A program made the translations under genes and the position numbers. A DNA stretch of 5,512 nucleotides from Anaeromyxobacteraceae bacterium (GTDB lineage: Bacteria > Myxococcota > Myxococcia > Myxococcales > Anaeromyxobacteraceae): contig DAIEMM010000418.1 of assembly GCA_027349605.1 (NCBI GenBank), positions 1 to 5,512 of the forward strand, in the 5' to 3' direction. Positions within the stretch are counted from its first letter, which is position 1. Every line of letters starts with the position of its first letter. This document shows, one piece after another, positions 1-5,512 of the stretch. The notes under the pieces are model-generated. The model made no database searches. It saw only the letters and a list, made by a program, of their open reading frames with translations, and had not been told where the DNA came from.

Positions 1-812
1 CCGCCAACGCCGCCGCCGGCGACACCCGCATCACGCTCAAGAAGGGGGCCCGCTTCTCGCCCCGCCAGGTCCGTGCGCTGGCCCACCACGAGGGGCTCTG
101 GCACGTCCTCACCTCGCTGAACGGCTTCCGGCAGCCGGTCCTGACCGTCCTCGGCGTCGGCCTGGCCCGCCACACCGAGTCGCAGGAGGGCGGCGGCATC
201 GTCGCCGAGTACCTCACCGGGAACATCACCGACGAGCGCTACATCGAGCTGGGCGAGCGCACCATCGCCATCGACATGGCGGCCCGCGGCGCCGACTTCC
301 TCGAGGTCTACCGCTACCTGCTGGCCCGGTTCGCCCCGGCCCGGGCCGCGCAGATGTCCGAGCGGGTCTTCCGCGGCGGCGTCGTGGAGGGTGGGGCGCC
401 CTTCACCAAGGACGCCGCCTACCAGCGCGGCTACTGCCGGACGTTCAACTTCCTGCGCGCCGCCCTGGAGCAGCGCGACCTCGACCTCGTCCGCGCCTTC
501 CTCGCCGGCAAGATGAGCGTCGACCACGCCGCGCTGGTGCGGGAACTGGTGGACGAGGGGCTGGCGGTGGGCCCGGTCTACCTCCCCGAGTGGTTCGTCG
601 ACGTGGACCGCCTGAACGCCATCGCCACCCATTCGGTGACCATGAACCGCTTCAGCCTCCCCAAGGTCAGCCGCTACTACGAGCGGCGCCGGGCCGGAGC
701 CGCGGCGCGGACCTCCCTGGCGGCGCGGAGGTCCAGCGTCGACGCCCCGCTCGACGACGAGTTCCCTGTCCGCGACCCCGCCGGAAGCGACGAGGGCGAC
801 GCGAGCGAGTAG
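1..812 (+). CDS. QEGLA-motif (DUF1704) putative zinc metallopeptidase, 5' partial
   Basis: The start lies left of the window. The first whole codon is at 3, giving 269 visible residues before TAG at 810-812. Numbering from that codon, residues 29-34 read HEGLWH, an HExxxH zinc-protease motif, and residues 61-63 read QEG, the Glu expected as third metal ligand. Asn-Gly at 40-41 and EYLTGNI at 69-75 also fit the DUF1704/QEGLA family. The C-terminal part contains FTKDAAYQRGY, FLAGKMS and YLPEWF, typical family blocks, followed by an acidic tail of about 40 residues. Bacterial members are often named flavohemoglobin expression-modulating QEGLA proteins. Eukaryotic relatives include the MATCAP tubulin tyrosine carboxypeptidases, so a peptidase role is likely but its substrate is unknown. 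Family members are usually about 370-430 residues, so roughly the first third is missing here. The internal ATG at 276 is not the start, because the motifs lie upstream of it. The signature reads QEGGG instead of QEGLA. Confidence 0.85.
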   Translation, partial: ANAAAGDTRITLKKGARFSPRQVRALAHHEGLWHVLTSLNGFRQPVLTVLGVGLARHTESQEGGGIVAEYLTGNITDERYIELGERTIAIDMAARGADFLEVYRYLLARFAPARAAQMSERVFRGGVVEGGAPFTKDAAYQRGYCRTFNFLRAALEQRDLDLVRAFLAGKMSVDHAALVRELVDEGLAVGPVYLPEWFVDVDRLNAIATHSVTMNRFSLPKVSRYYERRRAGAAARTSLAARRSSVDAPLDDEFPVRDPAGSDEGDASE

Positions 813-845
813 CCAGGTGGGGTGCTGCCCGTGGTGGGCCGCGCC
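813..845. other. Convergent gap without recognisable terminator
   Basis: Only 33 bases lie between the stop of the QEGLA gene and the natural end of the VIT gene on the other strand. The sequence is GC-rich with no clear hairpin followed by a T-run in either direction. Termination may be factor-dependent or extend into the opposite gene. Nothing else was seen here. Confidence 0.4.
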
Positions 846-1145
846 CTAGCCGACCGCCGCGCCGAAGAGCCGCCCCACGAGCCAGGTAGCCCCACCCGCG
901 AGTGCGGCGAGCCCCACCATGCGCGCCGCCGACCGCCAGGCCGGCGTCCCAGCCAGGAAGCCGACCAGGCCCCCCACGCCGGCCAGCACGACGGCGGAGG
1001 CCGCGGACGCCACCAGCATCGCAGGCGCACCCTGCAGGAAGAAGAAGGGGACGACCGGGATGAACGCGCCCACCGCAAACGTCCCGAAGCTCGACCCGGC
1101 CGCGCCCCAGGGCGAGCCCAGGTCGTCGGGATCGAGCCCGAGCTC
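846..1145 (-). pseudogene. Severed C-terminal part of the VIT1/CCC1 transporter (helices 3-5)
   Basis: This is the direct in-frame continuation of the gene upstream, after the TAG at 1148-1146. It begins ELGLDPDDLGSPWGAAGSSF, which is what intact VIT1/CCC1 proteins show right after their (L/V)RE motif. It continues through a Pro-rich helix (AFIPVVPFFF) and two further hydrophobic helices to a natural TAG at 848-846. Read through, the whole protein would be 371 codons long, normal for a ferritin-VIT fusion. There is no frameshift, deletion or loss of third-position GC, so the break is recent or artefactual. A GTG at 1073 could in principle start a 75-residue piece, but it has no evident ribosome-binding site and would begin inside helix 3. 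Independent expression is unlikely. The 3' end converges on the QEGLA gene. Confidence 0.75.
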
Positions 1146-1148
1146 CTA
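1146..1148 (-). other. In-frame TAG (amber) nonsense codon inside the ferritin-VIT gene
   Basis: On the minus strand the codons run CGC TAG GAG CTC GGG. Homologues typically read R-E-E-L-G here, so TAG most likely stands for GAG. That is one G-to-T change on the coding strand, seen as A instead of C at plus-strand position 1148. The reading frame is identical on both sides (300 bases between the two stop-codon ends). The sequence cannot show whether this is a true mutation or a base-calling error. Confidence 0.8.
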
Positions 1149-1961
1149 GCGCACCAGCGTGTCGAGGGCGTGCTCGGGGTTCTTGAGCAGCTCGGCGGCG
1201 GTGCGGGCCGCGTGGTCCGCCGACAGCCCCTTCTGCTGGAAGATGAGCGCCAGCTCGGCGGTCTCCTCCTCGGGGGCCTCGGCCAGCTCCCTCCGCTCGA
1301 GCTCCACCTGCCGGGCCAGGATGTCGCGCTGCGAGGCGACCGAGGTGAACTCGCCCACCGCCATGGAGAAGGCCCCGGCGAGCAGCCCGGCGAAGCCGGT
1401 GACCATGAGGGTGTGCGAGTCGGCGCCCGCCCCGGCCACCCCGAGCACCAGCGAGAGGTTGGAGAGGAGCCCGTCGTTCACGCCGAAGATGGCCGCACGC
1501 AGCGAGCCACCCCGCCCCCCGCGGTGCCAGCGCTCGCGCGTGGCGATGGCGGCCCGGGCCTCGAGCGGCCGGGCGCCCCCCAGGCCGGTGAGCACCTGCT
1601 GGTGGGCGCGCTCCTCCTCGGCCATGGGCGTCGCGTCGTCGCCTCCCTGCTTCGCGTACTTGTCGGCGTCGCCGGCCTCGTTGGCCACGATGTAGGGGAT
1701 GACCGCGTCGCTCCCCAGCCGCTTGGCGATCCAGAGGAGGGTCCGGATCCGGGAGGACGGACGGTCCGGGGGGACGGCCACGCCCGCCCGCTCGAGCTTG
1801 CGCCGCCAGACCTCGGCGTGGCGACGCTCCCCGTGGGCCAGCTCGGCGAAGCTGGCGGCCCGGTCGGCGTTCTTCTCCACTGCCGCCAGCCCTTCGTAGA
1901 GGGCCGCGCCGTCCCGCTCGTCCTGGAGGTTCTGCAGCCAGACGTCGGTTCGGGGTGCCAT
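1146..1961 (-). CDS. Ferritin-like domain + VIT1/CCC1 iron/manganese transporter, truncated by in-frame stop
   Basis: The product expected from ATG 1961 is 271 residues. Residues 1-145 are a ferritin-like (rubrerythrin/MbfA-type) four-helix domain with E15, ExxH at E45-H48, E95 and ExxH at E117-H120 as likely di-iron ligands. Residues 153-178 (containing AAIFGVNDGLLSNLSLVLG) form membrane helix 1 of a VIT1/CCC1 domain, and 183-208 (AGLLAGAFSMAVGEF) form helix 2. Residues 212-271 are the Glu-rich cytosolic metal-binding helices that follow in this family. The frame then hits TAG at 1148-1146, before helices 3-5. Known relatives export or sequester Fe2+/Mn2+ across the membrane, with the ferritin-like part sensing or loading iron. 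That role is inferred here. A truncated product would keep the di-iron domain but should not transport. Upstream in-frame codons (to 2354) lie antisense to hisD and do not resemble the family, so ATG 1961 was chosen. No strong Shine-Dalgarno sequence precedes it. It is divergent from hisD. Confidence 0.85.
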   Translation of the reverse strand: MAPRTDVWLQNLQDERDGAALYEGLAAVEKNADRAASFAELAHGERRHAEVWRRKLERAGVAVPPDRPSSRIRTLLWIAKRLGSDAVIPYIVANEAGDADKYAKQGGDDATPMAEEERAHQQVLTGLGGARPLEARAAIATRERWHRGGRGGSLRAAIFGVNDGLLSNLSLVLGVAGAGADSHTLMVTGFAGLLAGAFSMAVGEFTSVASQRDILARQVELERRELAEAPEEETAELALIFQQKGLSADHAARTAAELLKNPEHALDTLVR

Positions 1962-2025
1962 GACCGGGGAATGTAGCGCGCCCCGGCGGGTTTCGTGTAG
2001 AAACATAGGTCTTTCGAGCCTTTCC
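1962..2025. promoter_or_regulatory. Divergent intergenic region between ferritin-VIT gene and hisD
   Basis: These 64 bases separate two divergent starts and so should carry promoter elements for both. The right half (about 1991-2025, containing gtagaaacataggtcttt) is noticeably AT-richer than the surrounding coding sequence. No convincing -35/-10 pair could be assigned. No Fur-like palindrome, T-box or histidine-rich leader peptide was recognised. A short CCCG-G-CGGG palindrome lies at 1982-1990 and a CTTTC direct repeat at 2011-2015/2020-2024, but both may be chance. The promoter role is inferred from gene arrangement only. Confidence 0.4.
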
Positions 2026-3360
2026 GTGCAGATCCTCCACGCCGCCGCCCCCGACTTCGAAGTCCGCTGGAAGCGGCTCTGCTCCCGTGGCTCCGACCAG
2101 GACGAGGCGGGCGTCCGGGCTGCGGCCACCGCCATCGTCGAGGACGTCCGTTCCCGCGGCGACGAGGCGCTTCTCGAGTACACCCGCCGCTTCGACGGAT
2201 GGGACCCTGCCAGGGCGGCCGATCTCGTGGCCGGACCGGAGGAGATGGAGGCCGCCTGGCGCTCGCTCCCCCCGGCCGGGCGCAGGGCGCTCCGGACCGC
2301 GGCGGCCCGCATCGCGTCGTTCCACCGGCGCGAGACCGACTCCGTCGTCCCCACGTACCGGGACCGGCTGGGCGCGCGGCTCGGGCAGGTGTCGCGCCCG
2401 CTCGGCCGGGTCGGTCTCTACGTGCCCGGCGGGACGGCCCGCTACCCTTCCAGCGTCCTCATGACCGCCATCCCGGCCCGGGTGGCCGGCGTGGGCGAGG
2501 TGGTGGTGGTCTCGCCCGCCGACCGCCGCACCGGCGACGTCGACGCCTGGACGCTCGCCGCCTGCCACGTCTCCGGAGCCTCTCGCCTCTTCCGCGTGGG
2601 CGGCGCCCAGGCGGTGGCGGCGCTGGCCCACGGGACCGCCACCGTTCCCGCCGTGGACAAGATCTGCGGCCCCGGAAACGCCTTCGTGGCGGCCGCCAAG
2701 AGGCTGGTGTTCGGTACCGTCGACATCGACATGATCGCCGGGCCGTCGGAGGTCCTGGTCCTCGCCGACGGGAGCGCGCGCCCGGCCGAGGCCGCCGCCG
2801 ACCTGCTCGCCCAGGCCGAGCACGACCCGCGGGCCGTCGCGGTCCTGGTGGCGACGAGCGAGGTGATGGCCCGGGCCACCCAGGCCGAGGTGATGCGGCA
2901 GCTGGCCGGGCTGCCCCGCGAGGAGATCGCCCGCCGCTCCATCGTGGAGCGGGGCGCCATCGTCCTGGCCCGGGGACTTTCACAAGCCGTGAAGCTTGCC
3001 GACCAGTTCGCCCCCGAGCACCTGGTGCTCCTGGTGAAGGACGCGGCGCGCCTCGTGCCGCGCCTCTCCCGGGCCGGTGCGGTCTTCGTGGGCAGCCGGA
3101 CGCCCGAGGCCATCGGCGACTACGTGGCCGGGCCCAGCCACGTGCTCCCCACCGCCGGGACGGCGCGCTTCGCCTCGCCGCTCTCGGTTGCCACCTTCCG
3201 GCGGCGCATGAGCGTGGTGGAGATGAGCGAGCGGTCGCTCGCGGCGCTGGCGCCGGTGGTCGAGGCGCTGGCCGCAGCCGAGGGGCTCGAGGCCCACGCC
3301 CGGGCGGTGCGGATCCGGCTTCCGGAACCGAGGACGCGCCGCAGGGCGCGGAGGGGATGA
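2026..3360 (+). CDS. hisD: Histidinol dehydrogenase HisD
   Basis: Zinc- and NAD-dependent cytosolic enzyme that oxidises L-histidinol through histidinaldehyde to L-histidine, the last two steps of the pathway. The 444-residue product matches the family's usual 430-440. The signature is present from K212 (KICGPGNAF) through DIDMIAGPSEVLVLAD. Zinc ligands of the E. coli enzyme align as Q263 and H266 (QAEHD), D365 (GDYVAGPSH) and H424 (LEAHARAV). The catalytic Glu-His pair is E331-H332 in FAPEHL. The GTG at 2026 is chosen because the protein then begins MQILHAAAPDFEVRW, as in other HisD proteins. The longer frame from ATG 1960 adds 22 codons including AGA, ATA and two TGT, unlike the rest of the gene, and would overlap the divergent start. 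No strong ribosome-binding site precedes the GTG. First gene of the his cluster seen here. Its stop overlaps the upstream candidate ATG of hisB. Confidence 0.96.
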   Translation: MQILHAAAPDFEVRWKRLCSRGSDQDEAGVRAAATAIVEDVRSRGDEALLEYTRRFDGWDPARAADLVAGPEEMEAAWRSLPPAGRRALRTAAARIASFHRRETDSVVPTYRDRLGARLGQVSRPLGRVGLYVPGGTARYPSSVLMTAIPARVAGVGEVVVVSPADRRTGDVDAWTLAACHVSGASRLFRVGGAQAVAALAHGTATVPAVDKICGPGNAFVAAAKRLVFGTVDIDMIAGPSEVLVLADGSARPAEAAADLLAQAEHDPRAVAVLVATSEVMARATQAEVMRQLAGLPREEIARRSIVERGAIVLARGLSQAVKLADQFAPEHLVLLVKDAARLVPRLSRAGAVFVGSRTPEAIGDYVAGPSHVLPTAGTARFASPLSVATFRRRMSVVEMSERSLAALAPVVEALAAAEGLEAHARAVRIRLPEPRTRRRARRG

Positions 3361-3362
3361 AC

Positions 3363-3980
3363 ATGGCGGCTCGCAAGGCCCGCGGCGCGAAGGCTTCCTC
3401 CCGGCGGGGCGCGGTGGCGCGCAAGACCCGGGAGACCGACGTGGACGTGTCGCTCTCCCTCGACGGCGGCGCCGTGAGCGCCGGGACCGGCATCCCCTTC
3501 TTCGACCACATGCTCGACCAGCTCGGCCGCCACGGGGGCCTTTCCCTCTCGGTGAAGGCGGCGGGCGACCTGCAGGTCGACGCGCACCACACCGTGGAGG
3601 ACGTGGGGATCGCCGTCGGCGAGGCGCTGCGGCAGGCCACCGCCGACAAGGCCGGGCTGGCCCGCTACGGCCACGCGGTGGTGCCGCTCGACGAGGCGCT
3701 GGTCGAGGCGGTGGTGGATCTCTCGGGGAGGCCGCACCTCACCTGGAACGCCCGGCTCCCCTCCGGGAAGCGCTTCATCGGGACCTACGACGTCGATCTC
3801 ACCCAGGACTTCTTCCAGGCGCTGGTGAACCACGCCCGCATCACCCTCCACGTGAACGTGCGGCAGGGCCGGAACCTCCACCACGTGGTGGAGGCCATCT
3901 TCAAGTCCACGGCGCGGGCCCTGCGCGCCGCGCTGCGCCGCGAGGGGGACGGGATCCCGTCCACGAAGGGCGTGCTATGA
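3363..3980 (+). CDS. hisB: Imidazoleglycerol-phosphate dehydratase HisB (monofunctional)
   Basis: Manganese-dependent enzyme that dehydrates imidazole glycerol phosphate, the product of HisH-HisF, to imidazole acetol phosphate. Family motifs are FFDHMLDQLGRHGG (about 46-59), HHTVEDVG (H75, H76, E79), VPLDEALVEAVVDLSGR, and HARITLHV with LHHVVEAIFKS (H173, H174, E177). The His/Glu pairs are the metal ligands. There is no N-terminal histidinol-phosphatase domain as in the E. coli fusion, so that step must be encoded elsewhere. Two starts compete. ATG 3357 overlaps the hisD stop as ATGA, but the GGAGGGG at 3350-3356 abuts it. ATG 3363 sits 8 bases after GGAGG and is preferred (205 residues). The first 20 or so residues (MAARKARGAKASSRRGAVAR) are a strongly basic extension before the conserved KTRETDVDVSLSLDGG. 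The end overlaps hisH by four bases. Confidence 0.95.
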   Translation: MAARKARGAKASSRRGAVARKTRETDVDVSLSLDGGAVSAGTGIPFFDHMLDQLGRHGGLSLSVKAAGDLQVDAHHTVEDVGIAVGEALRQATADKAGLARYGHAVVPLDEALVEAVVDLSGRPHLTWNARLPSGKRFIGTYDVDLTQDFFQALVNHARITLHVNVRQGRNLHHVVEAIFKSTARALRAALRREGDGIPSTKGVL

Positions 3981-4585
3981 GCGGAGGCGCCATCGAGCTC
4001 GTCGATTACGGCGCGGGCAACCTCCGGTCGGTGGAGAACGCGCTCCGGGAGGTGGGGGCCGAGGTGGTGGTCACCCGAGACCCCGAGGTGGTCCGCCGCG
4101 CCGGGCGCATCGTCGTGCCCGGGCAGGGTTCCATGCCGGCCTGCGCCGACGCCATGCGGGCTTCGGGCGTGGCCGACGCGCTGGTGGAGGCGCTCTCGCG
4201 GGGCGCGCGCATGCTGGGCATCTGCGTGGGGCTCCAGGTCCTCTTCGAGCGCGGGGAGGAGGCCGGGGGAGCCCGCGGCCTGGGCATCGTTCCCGGGACG
4301 GTGGCCCGCCTGCCCTCCGGGGTTAAGCTCCCCCACATCGGCTGGTCGCCGGTGCGGGCGGTGGGCTCCCACCACCCCCTCTTCGCCCCCCTCGACGGAC
4401 AGTACGTCTACTTCGCACACTCCTACGCGGCCCCGGCCGACGCCCCCTGGGTCGAGCTCGTCGCCGTGCACGGCCGCCCCTACTGCGCGGCCCTGGCCCG
4501 GGGCGACCTCTTCGCCGTCCAGTTCCACCCCGAGAAGAGCCAGAAGGTGGGACTGGCGTTCCTCGACAGGTTCGTGAGGCTCTGA
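3977..4585 (+). CDS. hisH: Imidazole glycerol phosphate synthase, glutaminase subunit HisH
   Basis: Class I glutamine amidotransferase that releases ammonia from glutamine and channels it to HisF. Together they convert PRFAR to imidazole glycerol phosphate and AICAR. At 202 residues it has the usual length. It opens with the typical DYGAGNLRSVENAL. The oxyanion-strand motif is PGQG, the nucleophile is C83 in GICVGLQVLFERG, and the other triad members are H184 and E186 in FAVQFHPEKSQ. YFAHSY is also conserved. The ATG overlaps the hisB stop (ATGA, 3977-3980), and an AAGG at 3966-3969 gives a well-spaced ribosome-binding site, so translational coupling is likely. hisA follows after three bases. 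Confidence 0.96.
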   Translation: MSGGAIELVDYGAGNLRSVENALREVGAEVVVTRDPEVVRRAGRIVVPGQGSMPACADAMRASGVADALVEALSRGARMLGICVGLQVLFERGEEAGGARGLGIVPGTVARLPSGVKLPHIGWSPVRAVGSHHPLFAPLDGQYVYFAHSYAAPADAPWVELVAVHGRPYCAALARGDLFAVQFHPEKSQKVGLAFLDRFVRL

Positions 4586-4588
4586 GCC

Positions 4589-5302
4589 ATGCTCGTCATC
4601 CCCGCCATCGACCTCATGGACGGCAAGGTGGTCCGCCTCTCCCGCGGCGACTTCGCGACCCGCACCATCTACTCCGACCGGCCGGCCGCGTTCGCCGAGG
4701 CCTTCCGGAAGGCCGGGGCGCGCCGGGTCCACGTGGTGGACCTCGACGGCGCGCGAGCCGGCCATCCGGTGAACACGGAGGTGGTGAGGGCCATCGTGGC
4801 CACCGGCGTCGAGGTGGAGCTGGGGGGAGGGCTGCGCTCGGTCGAGGCGGTCGAGCAGGTCATCGCCATGGGCGTCCGGTTCGTGGTGCTGGGCACCGCC
4901 GCGGTGGAGCGCCTCGACCTCGTCGCCGAGGCCTGCCGGCGGTTCCCGGGCCGGGTGGTGGCCGGCATCGACGCCCGCGACGGCGAGGTCAAGGTGGCCG
5001 GCTGGGAGCAGGGGACCGGGCTTCCCGCCGTGGACGTGGCCCGGCGCGTGGCCGGCGCGGGGGTGACGCTGGTGGAGTACACCGACGTGGCCCGCGACGG
5101 CATGTTCAGCGGGGTCGACGCCGCCGGCGCGGCGCAGCTCCAGATCCAGGCCGGCGTGCCGGTGGTGGCGAGCGGCGGGGTGGCCTCGCTGGCCGACGTG
5201 GGCGCCTGCAAGGCGGCCGGGCTGGCCGGCGTCATCGTGGGCAAGGCGCTCTACGAGAAGCGCATGGACCTGGCCGAGGCCCTCGCCGTGGCGGAGGGAT
5301 AG
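4589..5302 (+). CDS. hisA: ProFAR isomerase HisA
   Basis: (Beta/alpha)8-barrel enzyme that isomerises ProFAR to PRFAR by Amadori rearrangement, feeding the HisH-HisF synthase. The 237-residue length is normal. The catalytic acid/base pair is visible as D8 (VIPAIDLMDGKVVRLSRGD) and D128 (AGIDARDGEVKVAGW). T165 in EYTDVARDGMFSG matches the conserved strand-6 Thr. Phosphate-binding loops are ELGGGLRS in the first half and ASGGV plus GVIVGKALYE in the second. The GW after the second Asp and the TDxxRDG motif favour HisA over HisF. A bifunctional PriA role (HisA plus TrpF) is characteristic of actinobacteria and nothing here requires it. ATG 4589 follows GAGG at 4576-4579. hisF begins four bases after its stop. 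Confidence 0.96.
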   Translation: MLVIPAIDLMDGKVVRLSRGDFATRTIYSDRPAAFAEAFRKAGARRVHVVDLDGARAGHPVNTEVVRAIVATGVEVELGGGLRSVEAVEQVIAMGVRFVVLGTAAVERLDLVAEACRRFPGRVVAGIDARDGEVKVAGWEQGTGLPAVDVARRVAGAGVTLVEYTDVARDGMFSGVDAAGAAQLQIQAGVPVVASGGVASLADVGACKAAGLAGVIVGKALYEKRMDLAEALAVAEG

Positions 5303-5306
5303 GGGC

Positions 5307-5512
5307 ATGCCCGCCAAGCGCATCATCCCCTGCCTCGACGTCAAGGGCGGACGCGTGGTGAAGGGAGTGAACTTCCTCAACCTGCGGGACGCCGGCGACC
5401 CGGTGGAGGCCGCGTCCCGCTACGACGCCCAGGGCGCCGACGAGATCACCTACCTCGACATCACGGCCACCCTGGAGAACCGGGGAACGCTCCTCGAGCT
5501 GGTCTCCCGCAC
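5307..5512 (+). CDS. hisF: Imidazole glycerol phosphate synthase, cyclase subunit HisF, 3' partial
   Basis: The first 68 codons of the (beta/alpha)8-barrel cyclase partner of HisH, cut off by the right edge (full proteins are about 250-255 residues). MPAKRIIPCLDVKGGRVVKG is the standard HisF N terminus, with catalytic D11. LRDAGDPVEAA, GADEITYLDITA and the following ENRGTLLELV also match, and the second catalytic Asp would lie beyond the window. GGAGGG at 5293-5298, inside the end of hisA, is the ribosome-binding site, 8 bases before ATG 5307. With HisH it uses ammonia to close the imidazole ring. Confidence 0.95.
   Translation, partial: MPAKRIIPCLDVKGGRVVKGVNFLNLRDAGDPVEAASRYDAQGADEITYLDITATLENRGTLLELVSR

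Larger units (their letters stand above)
2026..5512 (+). other. his operon hisD-hisB-hisH-hisA-hisF
   Basis: Five consecutive histidine genes on one strand. Junctions are an ATGA overlap or 2-base gap (hisD/hisB, depending on start), a 4-base ATGA overlap (hisB/hisH), 3 bases (hisH/hisA) and 4 bases (hisA/hisF), with no room for internal promoters or terminators. They are therefore inferred to be one transcript. hisC does not lie between hisD and hisB, and hisG does not precede hisD, where both often occur in other bacteria. The right end of the operon is outside the window. Confidence 0.85.

Noticed and set aside
816..897. GGTGGGG at 816-822 pairing with CCCCACC near 890-897 as a terminator stem
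   Set aside because: The arms are about 65 bases apart, one of them inside the VIT coding region, and no T-run follows. In this base composition such matches are expected by chance.
1146..1148. TAG read as pyrrolysine
   Set aside because: Homologues have an ordinary surface-type Glu at this place, not a catalytic residue. No pyrrolysine genes are visible, and one G-to-T change explains it more simply.
822..1976. 384-codon plus-strand open frame opposite the VIT gene
   Set aside because: It is antisense to a recognisable ferritin-VIT protein, and its own translation has no domain signature.
1960..2025. Longer hisD start at ATG 1960
   Set aside because: The extra codons include AGA, ATA and two TGT, unlike the GC-ending codons of the gene. 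They do not resemble HisD N termini and overlap the divergent start codon.
667..2823. 718-codon open frame on the minus strand
   Set aside because: It lies antisense to the start of hisD and in another frame across the VIT gene. The translation is Gly/Arg/Ala-rich low-complexity sequence with no recognisable domain, typical of stop-poor shadow frames in GC-rich DNA.
2199..3362. Upstream extension of the hisB frame inside hisD
   Set aside because: The frame is open by chance under hisD. The translation is Arg/Gly-rich, and HisB similarity begins only after 3363.
4118..4129. PGQG instead of PGVG in the HisH oxyanion strand
   Set aside because: The middle residue varies among HisH proteins and the catalytic triad is complete, so this is ordinary family variation.
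3785..5380. 531-codon open frame on the minus strand
   Set aside because: It runs antisense through hisH and hisA, both with complete catalytic motifs on the plus strand. The translation is His/Gly/Pro-rich and looks like no known family.

Overview
The window is a very GC-rich stretch (roughly three quarters G+C by eye, with G or C at nearly every third codon position) from a bacterial chromosome. That composition, together with the gene content, would fit a high-GC myxobacterium-like proteobacterium such as an Anaeromyxobacter relative. This placement is an inference from composition and protein style, not an identification. Because stop codons are rare at this GC content, long open frames occur on both strands. 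Most are shadows of the seven genes described here.

Left part (1-2025): the 3' portion of a gene for a DUF1704/QEGLA-motif putative zinc metallopeptidase runs rightward off the left edge and ends at 812. Facing it, 33 bases away and on the minus strand, is a gene for a ferritin-like domain fused to a VIT1/CCC1 iron/manganese transporter (start 1961, natural end 846). An in-frame TAG at 1148-1146 splits it where relatives have a glutamate codon. The reading frame and protein similarity continue unbroken after the stop, so this looks like a single-base nonsense mutation (or a sequence error) that removes the last three of five membrane helices.

Right part (2026-5512): a compact rightward histidine biosynthesis cluster in the order hisD, hisB (dehydratase only), hisH, hisA, hisF, the last cut by the right edge. 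The genes overlap by 4 bases or are separated by 2-4 bases, so they are almost certainly one transcript. HisH and HisF form the imidazole glycerol phosphate synthase, HisA supplies its substrate, HisB dehydrates its product, and HisD carries out the last two oxidations to histidine. hisC and hisG are not in the window: hisC does not sit between hisD and hisB, and hisG is not directly upstream of hisD. The hisD start lies in a 64-base gap shared with the divergent ferritin-VIT gene, which must hold the promoters for both.

No RNA genes, insertion sequences, CRISPR arrays or convincing terminators were seen. Nothing in the window amounts to a clear new system. The most noteworthy observations are the interrupted iron-transporter gene and the variant QEGLA signature.
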